Origin: Takifugu bimaculatus
Lineage: Eukaryota > Chordata > Actinopteri > Tetraodontiformes > Tetraodontidae
Direction: 5' to 3'
Length of the DNA: 64,000 nucleotides
Assembly: GCA_004026145.2 (NCBI GenBank)
Contig: CP034975.1
Location: 6,584,610-6,648,609, forward strand
The translations under genes and the position numbers were made by a program. Every line of letters begins with the position of its first letter. Position 1 is the stretch's first letter. The notes under the pieces are model-generated. The model did no database searches, was not told the DNA's origin, and saw only the letters and a list, made by a program, of their open reading frames with translations. Positions 1 through 12,739 of the stretch are shown piece by piece.

Positions 1-258
1 GGGCCCGGGGCTCCACAGCAGCAGCAGCAGCAGCCTGCAGTTGATTTAAGACGTCTGAACACGAGCCAAATTCCTCTGGGGGGGTGGGGAGGGAGGGGTT
101 ATGGGGGTGGGGGGGGGGGGGGGGCAGCACTGAAAACAGTTATAAATATTAACCCAGGAATGCAGCTGAAAACACAGCGGCAGGAAAGGTGGAAGGCAGT
201 AAATAAGAGTGTGAAGGCAGACATGAGGGTGTTATTGTGAAACTGGGGGATGCTGGGT

Positions 259-260
<2 letters not shown>

Positions 261-337
<77 letters not shown>
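261..337. repeat. (GT)n microsatellite
   Basis: An uninterrupted GT run of about 77 bases. Confidence 0.98.
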
Positions 338-340
<3 letters not shown>

Positions 341-484
341 GCGCTGCTCTTGTTCGGTTTGCCTGAGCCAACCGGAGCTGCCAATGCACCGCCGATCAGT
401 TTGTTTCATTAACCCTTAATCGCCGGCGGCGTTGCATCCAGGAAGCCCCCACAGCCGACTGTTCCCTCCGGGAGGAAGGACGAA

Positions 485-1052
485 GGCTGCCCCTGACCCC
501 CAGGCTGCCCCTGACCCCCAGGCTGCCCCTGACCCCCAGGCTGCCCCTGACCTCCAGGCTGCCCCTGACCCCCAGGCTGCCGCTGACCCTCAGGCTGCAG
601 TTGACCTCCAGGCTGCCCCTGACCTCCAGGCTGCCCCTGACCTCCAGGCTGCAGTTGACCTCCAGGCTTCCCCTGACCTCCAGGCTGCCCCTGACCCCCA
701 GGCTGCCGCTGACCCTCAGGCTGCAGTTGACCTCCAGGCTGCCCCTGACCTCCAGGCTGCCCCTGACCTCCAGGCTGCAGTTGACCTCCAGGCTGCCCCT
801 GACCCCCAGGCTGCCCCTGACCTCCAGGCTGCCACTGACCCACAGGCTGCCCCTGACCTTCAGGCTGCAGTTGACCTCCAGGCTGCCCCTGACCTCCAGG
901 CTGCCCCTGACCCCCAGGCTGCATTTGACCTCCAGGCTGCTGCTGACCCCCAGGCTGCCCCTGACCTCCAGGCTGCAGTTGACCCCCAGGCTGCTGCTGA
1001 CCCCCAGGCTGCCCCTGACCTCCAGGCTGCCCCTGACCTCCAGGCTGCAGCA
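485..1052. repeat. 18-bp minisatellite, about 31 copies
   Basis: The unit ggctgcccctgacctcca recurs every 18 bases with substitutions. Since 18 is divisible by 3, long frames are open on both strands (a Pro-Gly-Gly-Gln repeat on minus, Ala-Pro-Asp repeats on plus). I treat these frames as a by-product. Confidence 0.9.
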
Positions 1053-4000
1053 GTTGCTGCTCCGATTCCTTTATGGTCCGACAGTAAAAGCGGAGGCACA
1101 ATGTGTCATTGTGGGAATGTTGACGGGAGAGCCGCCGGCCGCCGGGGGAGCCGGCTCTGGATGTGTGCCGAGGGCCCGGTAAAAGGCTGTAAAAGCAACG
1201 AGCCCGGCCAGCCGGCCTCCCGCATCCCCGCACGTGTGCGCCACCTTCTCCTCCCAACAGGATCCACCGGGTTTTTCCACTGTTGTTCCAAAGGCGTGAG
1301 GAACGGTCGCAGCGGAGAATAAAAAAAAAAAAAGGGACCGTCGGGGGCGGAGAGCAGCACCGGAGCTGAGACGACGGGTGAGAGGAAAACCAGGTCGCAC
1401 AGGTTCGTGTCTGGGACGGAGAGAACACAGAACCGCACAGAACCGGATCCCTACCCTGATTCTGGACCCTTCCCGAGAACCTGCAAACTCCCGAGTCAAA
1501 TCTCTGAAGCGTGTTAGCCTCCTGCTAACTAGCAGCATGCTGTGAACCCCCCCCCCCCGATCTGGCCCCCGTCTCCGGGTTCACACCGGTTTGCTGAGGC
1601 TGTTTCTTACCCCGACTCGGGTTTTTCTTCCTCCTCATCAGCACCTTCTATTTTTAGCCGGGGCTGCGGCGCTGCGGAGTACAGCGTGTTCCGAGGAATA
1701 TGGGCCTCCCGTGGACACACTGATCCTCCGGGATCGCTCCTGCCGGAGGGGAAGAGCGACGCAGAACCAGTCTGGCGCTGACTGAACACAGACGTGCGCG
1801 CTGAGGCCGATACGGGCGCTAAACGCATCAACGAATGTGAAAGATCACATTACTGAGGGGGGGCGAAACTGCTGGACTTTATCGATTTTAGACATTTAAG
1901 TCAATAAAAGACTTTTGAACTAAGTCTGGTTTCTTCTGTTGCCAAAACAAAACTCACCCTGGTAACAGAGGAGTCGGGATGATGTCACTGGACGCGTCAG
2001 AAACACGGCGCTCGACGGGTTCCATGAACGCACCATGGACACACACACACACACACACACACACTGGCACAGTTTTAGCTCCGCTAGCCTTGACAGACTT
2101 GGCAAAGTTTCCAAACGCTCGGTGCCAAAAGGCACGTGGGCAGTTTACGCAACAGAGATAAAACCGAAAACACCGATGACGCCGACGGATCCGGCACCTT
2201 CGATGAACAAGGGCAGCGAATCTCCTCCTCCGAGGGACGCCGGCGAGGCATCAGCTCGGGTTCTAGCGGGTTTGGAGCGGCCCAGTAATGATGCTTTTAA
2301 TGAGACGGTGTGAAGAGCAGTTCACTGACCTGGAACCGCTCAGTTGAGCTGGGGGGGGGGGGGGGGGGGTCCACCTGCCTGTTCCTCCATGAACACACAC
2401 CGCCGAGCATCATACGATCCCCTTTATTAAAAGTGATTTCCGAGTCTGGGATGAAGAGTTCTGTCAGGAGCCCAAGTGGGTTCCGACCACATGCCCAAAC
2501 ACAAGGGCGCCAGTGTCAGCTCCAACCCCCCCCCCAGCCTTTATTGGAGCCCTCTAAAGTTCATGTAGCAGTGCGGAGAGAAGACTGGAATATTTGTTGT
2601 TCAAAAACAAAGGCGCTGGAATGGACCCCACCCCACCCCCACCCCCCCATGCTGGGAGAAAACTGCCCAGCAAACATTTGGGTCCTTTGTCTCGGCGTCG
2701 CTGCCTCTCCAGGAGCCCGATTACCGGAGCGTCGGCAGTGGGACCCTGTTGACACCCTGCGGTGACGCCGTAAACACGCTCGCTTCCCTGTGGCCTTTCA
2801 GATCAGCCCGCCACCACCGCCATCGCCGCCACCGCGGATTTTTTTGACCAGCATGTGAGACACGATCACCCGGCCGTGCACCCACGCCGCCTCCCAGCTG
2901 GTGTTCAGACGAGCGACCCACTTTCACTGCGCACTTATCAACAACGCGTTACTCATTAAACCAGTAAACCCGCCCGCACGCGGCTCCTCCGCCCCCGGGG
3001 CGCCGTCCTCCTCGCCGCTGCCTTCATCTAGGAACCCTGCGGTGACCCAGCCGAGAGGAGCCGCGGCGGTCCCTTAAAGTTCATCACGTTTCAGAATCAG
3101 CTTAGCGTCTCCACATAAGAGAGGAGATCGACGTGATTGGGCCTCGGAAGATAAGAGGTGGTTCGTGGTGCAAAGATAAACAAATGCAGTGGGAACGCTG
3201 CACTGCGCAAAGAGGAAGTGATTCAATCGGGAAAATGTGTGGGAAGAACCTGGGAAGTTGTGAGGTCTAGCATCAGAGCTACACGTGCTAACGTTGCAAG
3301 ACCTACATTGTGGGACGCCTAGCTGCTTCAAAGTCCAGACTAGTCATATCTACTTGATTAAATGGGCGGGGCCAGGACACTTCAGGAGCTACAGCCGAAG
3401 GGCGCCTGCTCACCTGCCAGGAAGTAAGGAAGTACGAGAGCCACAAAGGGAACAATAAGGCTCATTAAAATGCTTCTGCTGTGCGTGGCTAAGGTGCTCT
3501 GAACAGATCCCACCCCTCCTGATCCCAGCGTGGGGCTGAAGGCAACAGTTGGGTAACAAAGAGCAGCGAACGAGGAGCATTTCTGTTTGGGAGGCAGCAA
3601 CAGCCACTTCCTGTCAGTCAATGAGGGCGCTCTCAAAGAAACCGCAGGTTCTCACTCTACGCTAGCGCATCACAGCTGCAGCTGGTTGATCCTGCACGTA
3701 AGGCATGTGGGGGAAATCACACAACAAACAGCTCTTCATGTCAGACAGAGAGAAAGAGACAACGGAAACAAACACTCTTGAAATGTCTCAATTCTCTGGT
3801 TATGACCAGACAGGAAGTGCAGCCGCGTGAAGAAAAAACCCGATTACTGGAATCAAAAACAGAGAAGAGAGAGAAATTGAGGTTGCCGCGATGAACGTGT
3901 GCGTCGGGATCGGTACGCGCGTGCGTGTCGGCATATGAAGCTAGCTGAAAACAGCGAAAATCCAAAGTCTCGGCCGAACTTTCTTTTACGACGAACGAAC

Positions 4001-5574
4001 GCGCTGCGAGTTTGGGTTTGTCGCTCCCTTATCTCAGCGTTTTTAATTAGTGTCAGTTGATGTTATTTTTCCGACTTAATTGCCTAAACATGAATATGTC
4101 AGCTGCTAATTCCATAACATAATTATTATTATTCCTTTTTAATGGTTTTCCCAAGGCTAGCAGGGCTGCCGCTTAATTAAATGGAGGTTTTTTCAAGGGC
4201 GTGCACAACTGAACCGCAGGTATCCAGGGACTTTGCCTGTTCCCACCTGTTTCCCCACAGACTCGCGGGTGCTGCACAGCCTCTGTCCAACCAGCTCAGC
4301 TAACCTCAAAGTTTGCCATCATGACTTTAATACTGATTCGTCTCCTGTAGCGTCAGAGCTACACGAGCTAGCGCTGCAACACCTACGACCTTTTAGAACC
4401 TGCGATGTTGTGAAGAGCAGAGAAAAGAGGCATCAACACTGCTCAGATCCTGTTCCGGATCCCGTCACAGGTTGTGACCCAGCTGGCGAGGCTGAGGGAC
4501 GCCGCAGTTATGAAAACAGGAGAGTTTCAACGCTCCCCGAGCGGAACCGGACCAGGCTAACGGAGCTCCCGGAGTTCTCACTCTGGAAGCACAGGAGCTT
4601 CCATATGGAGGCCTCAGCCACTGGGAGAGACAGAAAACCAGAGCCTCACCTTCAAATTCCACCTGAGGAAACGCATGTGTGAATATACTCCGCCCCGGAA
4701 CATCTCATTTGGCTTGTAAATAAAAGCCTTAAGCCGTTGTTGCGTCAACACGGACCTGAGAGGAGGCGAGCAAACTGCAGCGTTTTAGCTTTAACTCGCT
4801 ACAATTGTCAGCATTTTACAGTTAGCTAAAAAATAGGCGAGGGCGATAGCGTACGTGTAGCTACCGTCCACACCGGATCGTCTCTCTGCAAGACTAAAGC
4901 TGACTACACAAGCTGCAGAGAGTGCGCCTTACCGTGCCGGTCAGACGCCCGCCATGTGGTTCCGGTCTGTGACCCAGCACAGGTCTCATCACACCAGAGG
5001 AAGGTCTGTGAGTCCCACATGTCCCCGGGAACACGGTGAACACGGTGAAACCGAGGAAACCTGTGGCACGGGAGTGGCTACCGGCCGCTGATGCATGCAC
5101 GCAGCGCCATGTCACGCATGACACGGGGGAAGTTTCAGCAGTTCAAGAGAGGAAAATCCCACAGGGAAGAGGGAGGGCTCCTCGTCCGTGTAAACCGATT
5201 TTAGATTTTCATGTGACCAGATTACCACTTAAGGGCTTAGATGTCTAATCCTGGAGCCAAATGAAGTGTCTAACTTTAGGCTTAGGCTGGCTGGAGGAAT
5301 CAAAAAAGGAGTTCGTAGCGTGAACTTTGCAAGAATTTCAGAGCCGGAAGCGCAGTTCTGCTGAAGAATGTTATTTGTTTCTGTTCTGTTCCCCGTTCTC
5401 TTATGGAATGGATTAAATCCAGCTGGTTTCATAGTCTGGATGATCCGTGTGCATGTGGGAATACAGCAGGAACATGAGGGTGCGGGGATGACTGAGCAGT
5501 CCTCATAAAACTGGGAAGATTACGAGCTTCTGACTCAAATTGCTGAATAGCCAAGCACCTACAGGGATGATGGC

Positions 5575-5660
5575 CCCGCCCACATGCCCATGATACCGCC
5601 CACACATCCACTACTCCGCCCACTGTCCCGCCCACATGTCCACTGCCCCGCCCACATGGA
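5575..5660. repeat. CCGCCCACATG short tandem repeat
   Basis: Five imperfect copies of ccgcccacatgtccact-type units. The GC-box-like core is probably incidental. Confidence 0.6.
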
Positions 5661-6338
5661 CCACAGGCTTCACAGACTTTTCTCTGTAACTGTGATTCCG
5701 CTTCATGTTCTGATGAACCAAAAGCAGTTTTCAAGGTTGTTTGGTCGTCTGCTGATCGTTCTCATCTCTCCACCTGCTTTTGGAAAACTATCAGCTTTCC
5801 ATCACATGATACTTCCCGTGTTTACTGCTGAATGTCTGCTCTCGGGCAAAGAAATCGAGAGGATTTGTTTTCGAAAAGTACGGTTTGAGGAGCGTCTTCA
5901 GGCGTCCGGTTGAAACGTGACAAGATTGATCTCCCGCAGTAAGCTAACCCCCCCCCCCCCCCCCCCCTTGGATTTCAGGCAGTGCTGCACCTGAGGAAGC
6001 TCAACACTTTGTCTCGACCGGCCCCGATCATCCGTGCGCGCGATTCTCCAGCTAATCCACATGCTAAGCCAGCGCTCGGGCGCTGGAGGGATAAATATGC
6101 AAGGGTGCAGGCCGAGCAGATAAGAGGGGCATCTGCTCACAGGCCGGGGTCAGACCTGACGGCGCTCGGGCCGGTCGACGCCGGGCGCTCTACGTGCACG
6201 TTTCGCTGCATATGTGAATAGGGATTCTCTCAGAAATGCACAGAAAGGAGATCCACTTAGGAATGATGCTTTTTTTTGCAACGACTCCACCTTCTCAAGA
6301 TCTCAAGAGTATTCTAGCAACAGAATGCCCCCCCCCCC

Positions 6339-6340
<2 letters not shown>

Positions 6341-6386
<46 letters not shown>
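6341..6386. repeat. (CA)n microsatellite
   Basis: CA run directly after a poly-C tract. A second CA run lies at 6559-6588. Confidence 0.97.
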
Positions 6387-6387
<1 letters not shown>

Positions 6388-6554
6388 GGGTCCTGTGACA
6401 TCGAGCGGTGGCTCCAACATCCAGCAGATGGTTGTGACAGATTAGAGTCCAGATCCTACAGCAGGATATTCGAACCATTAAAGACGGTTTGGTGTTTATG
6501 ACTCTGACCCTCCACAGGACACGTGTCAGCGTCAGAGAGGGAGGAGCAACTCAT

Positions 6555-6592
<38 letters not shown>

Positions 6593-7904
6593 AACCACAC
6601 CTTGTAAATACTGAACGCTCAGGGATTTGTGATCCTCACAATCTTCATCATCAGCTGGAGGAACTACTTTTCCACAATCTGCTCTTAGGCTAACATCAAT
6701 CCGTGCTTCTCACCTATAGGCAGCCACATCCAGCATCTATTTCAAGCTGGAATTAACTTAATTTCCTCCATTTGTATTCGGTTCCAGATGAGGGGTGCGT
6801 TTATTCAATTAATGCTCATTTCTGCGCTAATCCTATTCGCTGCTTCCCGGTGGCACTGTGGGAAAAACCAGCCTTTTCCACGGCAGATTACTACGCTGTG
6901 TTTCGCTGTCACAGAAGTGCTGGTTTGCATACGTAAAAGACTGAAGTGGATCCCGACACACACACACCCACACACACACACACGCAAACACACACACACG
7001 CAGGGCTGTAACTGAACCAGTGTGGAGATGGATCTGCTGGGCTGGACATCATCCCGGTCCACTCCGCAGCAGAAGAACCGTCTCCGATGTCCGCCCTCCA
7101 TCGCCATCTTCTCCTCCCTCTCAGACTCAGACTCATCCAGGAGAGCGAGAACGCCCGAACGCAGCGTTTTGGGCCGGGGCAGACGGTCGTTTTACGCTCC
7201 GTGTGTGGGATTTGACAGGAAGCGGAGCGCTTGCTTGTTGTGCCGTGCGCGTAACGAGAGCGCTGCCGGGACAGAGATGGGTCAATAATCAATTATTCAT
7301 GGGCTGGAAAGGCGCTCGTGCTCATTTCTAATAATAAAATCGGGCAGCACAAACGTGCGCTGCTATGACTGGAATGTGTCGGAGCTGCGTTTCACATGCG
7401 CTTTAGCATAAACACACGCAGCCAGACTAAGTCTCCCAAATGGGGCTCATTTCACATTCTAAATACCATAACAATCATCTGATGATCGTGGCGGTGAATA
7501 CGCCAGCCAAGTAATTCATCAATTTATCAAGTTAATAGAAAAACAGCTAATCCTAGCCAGCGGCTTCTGCTAATATTTGCTAGGACTGAATCTTGTATCC
7601 TCACAAGAGCGACAGCATTAGAATTTTAAATCTTTGTACTGCCTCTGTACACATTAAAAATGACGCATGTGACGTATAATTTCATTTTAAATGAAGGCAA
7701 ACAGCCTTCTGCTTCTACATGCAGCAGCTCACGTGTTCAGTAACAACCTGAGGGGGGGTCAGAGGTCACCTTCAGTCCTGCCACGCCCCGACTCAGACCA
7801 TTAACGAGACGGTAAATGTCTCTCCTACACGGTTCTACACGTGAGCAGTGCAGCGGCGCCTCGCCTCAGTCCCGTCAGACCGATGTTACCTGGTCAAACA
7901 TCCC

Positions 7905-7938
<34 letters not shown>

Positions 7939-8628
7939 ACACACACACAGCAAGTCGGCTAGTTGCTGCCAGCCTTGGCACTGAGCAGCACTACAGCTGT
8001 GATGGGGGGGGGCAGGTTGTAGCGTTCCCAACCAGTTCCAGGGTCGGGGATGCAGCCAAAGGGAACACAAGTCGCCGCCCACACCTCCGCACCACCAACA
8101 GCCTCGAGCACATCCGGAAAAAAAGCTGTTTGTGTTGAAGAGGAAGGGCCCCAAGTCAACAGTTAAAGGTTGAACAAATAGTTTGGTAGAGAAATGACAG
8201 CGTGCTTTTGAGCAAACACTGGCTGTCTGTAATGCAACGCGTGCCGCTCGGAGGGGCCGCGGACTGCGCACTATAGCAGGCTAACCAAGGACAGCTGCCG
8301 GCGTCCGGCCTCTGACGGCGTGCAGGCGCCGCAGTCATTCCTCAACCGGCTTAAGTGCTGATGGACCTGAGCTACTGCCAACAGGAAGTGTTCTCTGTAG
8401 CCCCTCCTCCACGCCAGAACCCCTCAGAAGACACTCCGCACACACACACGCCAGGGAACGGCGCAGGTACCGCCGGGAGCCAACACACACCGGATAAACT
8501 AACGTGATTCTTTTAAATCCAGCCAGAAAGCGAATCTACTGGGAGCGGCGCCCGACACACACTTTAGCTGATTGGCTGCAGTTGAGACGTCTTGGATGAC
8601 GAGTGTGGACGGCAGCAATTCTCACAAT

Positions 8629-8660
<32 letters not shown>

Positions 8661-9114
8661 TAGTGTGCACTTGCCAAAGGGCATTTGGCTCTGCGGGGGC
8701 GTTCCTTGGGCCTCCTTGAAGGTAGCTCTTTATTACTTGGCGACCAGCACGAATAGGTAGATTCCTCGGATTAACGACAGGCTGAGATTGAACGTCGGCC
8801 ACTCGGCTCGTTTCATTAATGATTATTCCTGTCTCCAGAGCTCAGGTGAGATTACCCGCGAGCTTAATCTCCGAGGAGCAGCCCTCCAGGTGTAAACCTG
8901 AAAATTCCACACCCGAATGAACGAGTAATATCGCACGAACGTCTGAGGAACATCAGCCCTGAACCTCAAATTCAGGATATCATCACCCAGCAGACACTCA
9001 CACGCTCGCTCAGATCTGAGGGGTTAAATCCAGCAGAACAGCAGCGATGAGCAGGTAAAGCCTGCGGAGGTGATATAGGAAGGGCTGCACCTTTATTAAA
9101 CATGCCCAGGAGCA

Positions 9115-9385
9115 GGGGTGGGCAAATCCAGTCCTCAAGGGCTGGATTCATGCCAGACTTCCTGTCCTACAGGTAAACAATTTCACCTGGGGTTCCATTT
9201 ACCTTTGAGAAAGCGGTTTCTCCCTGGTAGGATGCAAAACCTGGCTGGATTCCAGCCTTCGTGGATTGGATTTACCCATCAGTGGAGGGAAGATCCATTC
9301 CTCATGGGCTGGATTCGATCCGAGATTTGCGTCCCACCAGGCAGGAACCGCTTTCTCCAAGGTAAATGGAAGCCCAGGTGAAAGC
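9115..9385. mobile_element. palindromic MITE-like element
   Basis: Starts ggggtgggcaaatcc. The left arm (tttcacctggggttccattt...gagaaagcggtttctccctgg) is repeated in reverse complement in the right arm (ccaggcaggaaccgctttctcc...aatggaagcccaggtgaaa). This gives a long imperfect hairpin without a coding region, as in non-autonomous hAT-type elements. Confidence 0.55.
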
Positions 9386-11584
9386 GTTCATTGACGGAAA
9401 CATGCCAAGGCCATCAACAGATATTATGAAAGAAAATAAGCTTCGGATTTCAACCAGCAGCCGTGGACAGAATGCACATCGAGACCAGAAGAGAACGTCC
9501 AAAAGTAGATCCACGTGTGATCCCCGGAGCCAAAGCTGCTCCGCTGCACCAGGAAGCTCGACTCCGAGCCGGGATTCATTTCTGTCGCGTTTCTGAACGT
9601 GTTCCTTGGAGGCCTGCAGTACCACCACCCAACACGGGGGGCAGTGTGGTGCAGGAGACCAGCAATAGCCTCTCTAAAAACCTCTGCAAATGGCACAACG
9701 ATCAGATGAAATGAAGCTGAATTCAGAGTCACAGTTTACTGTCATTCCACGTTTAATTGGAAGAATATTACATTTTAAGGAAATGACTTCATTGTGACGC
9801 CTTCGGGAAGCGATTTCAAAAAGCGCAGAAAGTGAAATTCGGAAATTTGTAGACGCGAAGTCAGTCGAGGATTTCCCTTACGAAACCAAGCAGAAAAGGA
9901 GAGATCCAGTCAACAGGAGCTCACCGTCTGTTCAGATGTTTCTCAACTAGAGTGAGGAAATCTGTAACCTCAAAAACAGACATAAAAGCCGAGCTAAACC
10001 TTCTGCCTGCCAGGATACAAACGCGCCCGCTAACCCTCTCACATTGTCGGTTATCCGACCGCTGTAACCGGACACGTGACCAGAATCTGGGGCATTTGCC
10101 AATGGAGGAACCAGCTGTGAGCAATAAGAGCAATGAAGTCATTAAAGCTGGAGCCAGGCTTCAAATCACTTCTCCTAAGTTGTTACAATAATGTGCAATA
10201 AATATTCAGAGTGACGAAACGTTTGGCTATTTTTATCCCGTATGACAAAACGTCCAAGTTTGTCTGCACGAGAATTTAAAACTCGATTTCTTACCCGTCC
10301 GAATGACGCAAAACAAGCTCGCCAGCCGGCAGAGATGCTAGCAGCTAACAGTTGCTCACACTGGTGCAGCTGCAGCAGTGTTCCAACGCGGGTTTCTGAC
10401 TAGCATATGCGTTTAAAGCGCCAAATCGGAACGAAAATGAAATCCGATGACGTCTCGGGTGAAGTTCGGCTGCCATTTCTGACTCTACCAGGCTCCGAGG
10501 TGGAAAATCCGGTGAAAACATCCACGTTCCGGTTGGTTTTGGTGCCCAGAAGAGTGATTTGGCGCTAGCGGTGGAGGTCCCGCTGGCACCGCTCCACCCA
10601 CATTATCCGGAACAGGGAGCGAGAGAGCGCGACCTTTCCCCCACGTTTACGCCTCCCAATTCAGAGGAGCTGAAGTAGGAACGGCTTTGTGTGATGGTAT
10701 TCGTCTTCCAGAGAATCTCTCTGCGCTCCTCATCATCGCTTTACGACGGGAAACGTCTGGGACACTTTAACTCCTCTGCAAACGCGCACCGGCTTCACTT
10801 TTCGACGGCGGCGACTCCCCGTTGGAGAGCTGCGCTGCTTTGCGGTGAAAATAATCCTCCCGGGCGACAGTGCCAAGAGTTCCCGTTGATGAAGAGCCAG
10901 CGGTGAGTGGCCCCGGTTGTAGTCGGCCAGAGCCAAGTGAGAGGTGTCGCCCAGTTTAACAGTCTCAGTTTTCCCTCTGGTCAATAAAACTTTGTTTTTA
11001 ATGAGTTTTTATTATCGCTGATGTTTCTGGGAGCCGCGGCAACAAAAGTGAAACCACCACATTAACGACCGTGAGGTTACGAATGCTTCCTCTTAGACAG
11101 TTTGTGGTTCGCTAGCCTGTAAACGACTCCTGGTATCTGGGAGACAACAGGAGCTTCTGATCTCCTGACACCTTCACCATGACAACGCGCTTATCAGCGG
11201 CGGAGCGTCGCGCCCCCTTTGCTGCAACAGGTCGCCGGCTGAGACGTCACAATCGGCGGGAGGCCGCTGATAAGGCGACGGCGGTGGGTGCGGACGCGGG
11301 CTGGGGCCAAAAACACGCAGAAAGAGCCCAACGAGGTCGAAGGGGAGGGAGGAGAGCGAGCACGTGAAGCTAACTGCTGCTAATCCTGAACAAATATGGG
11401 GCATGTGCCGCTATTTCCCATCCCTGCAGGTCTAAGAAGAACATCTGAAAATGGGCAAACATCCCAGGGCAAGTGCTCCCGACGTACCGGCCTACCCAGC
11501 ATGCACTCTGCCTGTGCAAGCAGCTCTGACATCATCACACAGCAGAGCAGATCCAGAGGTGGCCGTCAGCTGCACAGCCAAGGT

Positions 11585-11592
11585 TATATAAG
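11585..11592 (+). promoter_or_regulatory. isolated TATA box
   Basis: TATATAAG with an upstream CAGCTG E-box and TGACATCATCAC (CRE/AP-1-like), and a ttcagc initiator-like site about 30 bases downstream. No gene is recognised downstream. Confidence 0.25.
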
Positions 11593-11825
11593 CGCATGCT
11601 CTACATTTCTATGCATTCAGCGCCGTTGCCAAACTACGAGGAGCAAAGGAGGGCTGGAAGATGAGGGAAGGAGGGAGGGAGGGAGGAAGGGGGGAGGAGG
11701 AAGAAGGCTAAAGAAGAGAGGAGGCCCCAGCAGAAAGAGTCTGAAAAAGAGGCCCGCTGGGGAGGTCGCTGCTGGAAGGGACTTTAGAAGGTCACTTCTA
11801 GGCCCCCCTGAAGGGGCCCCAGAAG

Positions 11826-11894
11826 AAGAGGAGAGGAGAGGAGAGGAGAGGAGAGGAGAGGAGAGGAGAGGAGAGGAGAGGAGAGGAGAGGAGA
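11826..11894. repeat. (GGAGA)n pentanucleotide repeat
   Basis: About 14 uninterrupted copies of ggaga. Confidence 0.95.
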
Positions 11895-12000
11895 GATCGA
11901 TTTTGTGTGAATAAATTAAACATGACCGAGCAGCTGCAGAGTAACCTCAGCCTGAGCAGAAGAGTTTAGTTCTGCAGAGGAAAGTGGCTCCAGTTACACA

Positions 12001-12250
12001 GTTTCTCCTCAGCTTCTCCTCAGCTTCTCCTCAGCTTCTCCTCCAGCTTCTCCTCAGCTTCTCCTCCAGCTTCTCCTCAGCTTCTCCTCCAGCTTCTCCT
12101 CAGCTTCTCCACAGCTTCTCCTCAGCTTCTCCTCCAGCTTCTCCTCAGCTTCTCCACAGCTTCTCCTCAGCTTCTCCTCAGCTTCTCCACAGCTTCTCCT
12201 CAGCTTCTCCTCAGCTTCTCCTCAGCTTCTCCTCCAGCTTCTCCTCCAGC
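12001..12250. repeat. 11/12-bp minisatellite (cagcttctcct)
   Basis: About 22 copies of cagcttctcct or cagcttctcctc, with some ccacag variants. Confidence 0.93.
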
Positions 12251-12433
12251 TCACACCTGCAGCTTGAATCCACCTGACCCTGAGAACTTCCTCAGCAACT
12301 GTGGCCGCAGTGACACGAAAGGGCCTCGACCTTTGACCTGGAACGAGCCTCCTGCCGTCGGGCATGCGGCAGCTCTAAAGTCCTCAGGCTGCATCAGAGG
12401 AGCCGCTGGCGGCCAGAATTTGAGGCGCGCGCT

Positions 12434-12484
12434 GATCTTTTGCTCTGATCTTTTGCTCTGATCTTTTGCTCTGATCTTTTGCTC
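12434..12484. repeat. 13-bp tandem repeat, four copies
   Basis: ctgatcttttgct repeated four times. Confidence 0.93.
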
Positions 12485-12739
12485 CACGTTACTGTAAAAA
12501 TCTTCGGCCATAAGAATTTTTGCACAACATCTGCGGTAATTTAATCCGCGGCCCTGACAGCTCTAATGAAATGCACATTTGCGCCTGCAGGAGCGGAGCT
12601 TTCAGACAGTCCTCCTCTGAGATCAGGATCCCAGGAGTGAAGAAACAGGTCAGAGGTCAAGCGTCAAGGTGCGTGATGTCATCAAAGAGGCACGTCCGCG
12701 TGAGGCAAACACTTAAAGAACATTAAAGGGCAGCGCTGC

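Larger units (their letters stand above)
1338..9110. other. gene-poor stretch with microsatellites
   Basis: No gene recognised. It holds CA tracts (2040-2063, 6341-6386, 6559-6588, 6959-7002, 7907-7948, 8634-8660), poly-G/C runs and two AT-rich islands (about 4040-4200 and 7265-7720) rich in TAAT/ATTA cores. Confidence 0.7.

Noticed and set aside
99..409. His-Thr repeat ORFs on the minus strand
   Set aside because: They are translations of a (GT)n microsatellite; the same holds for the other His-Thr or Cys-Val runs across the window.
409..1428. 339-codon minus-strand frame with PGGQGQ repeats as a collagen-like or mucin-like gene
   Set aside because: The open frame is explained by the 18-bp minisatellite; several overlapping frames are open, and no splice or start evidence singles one out.
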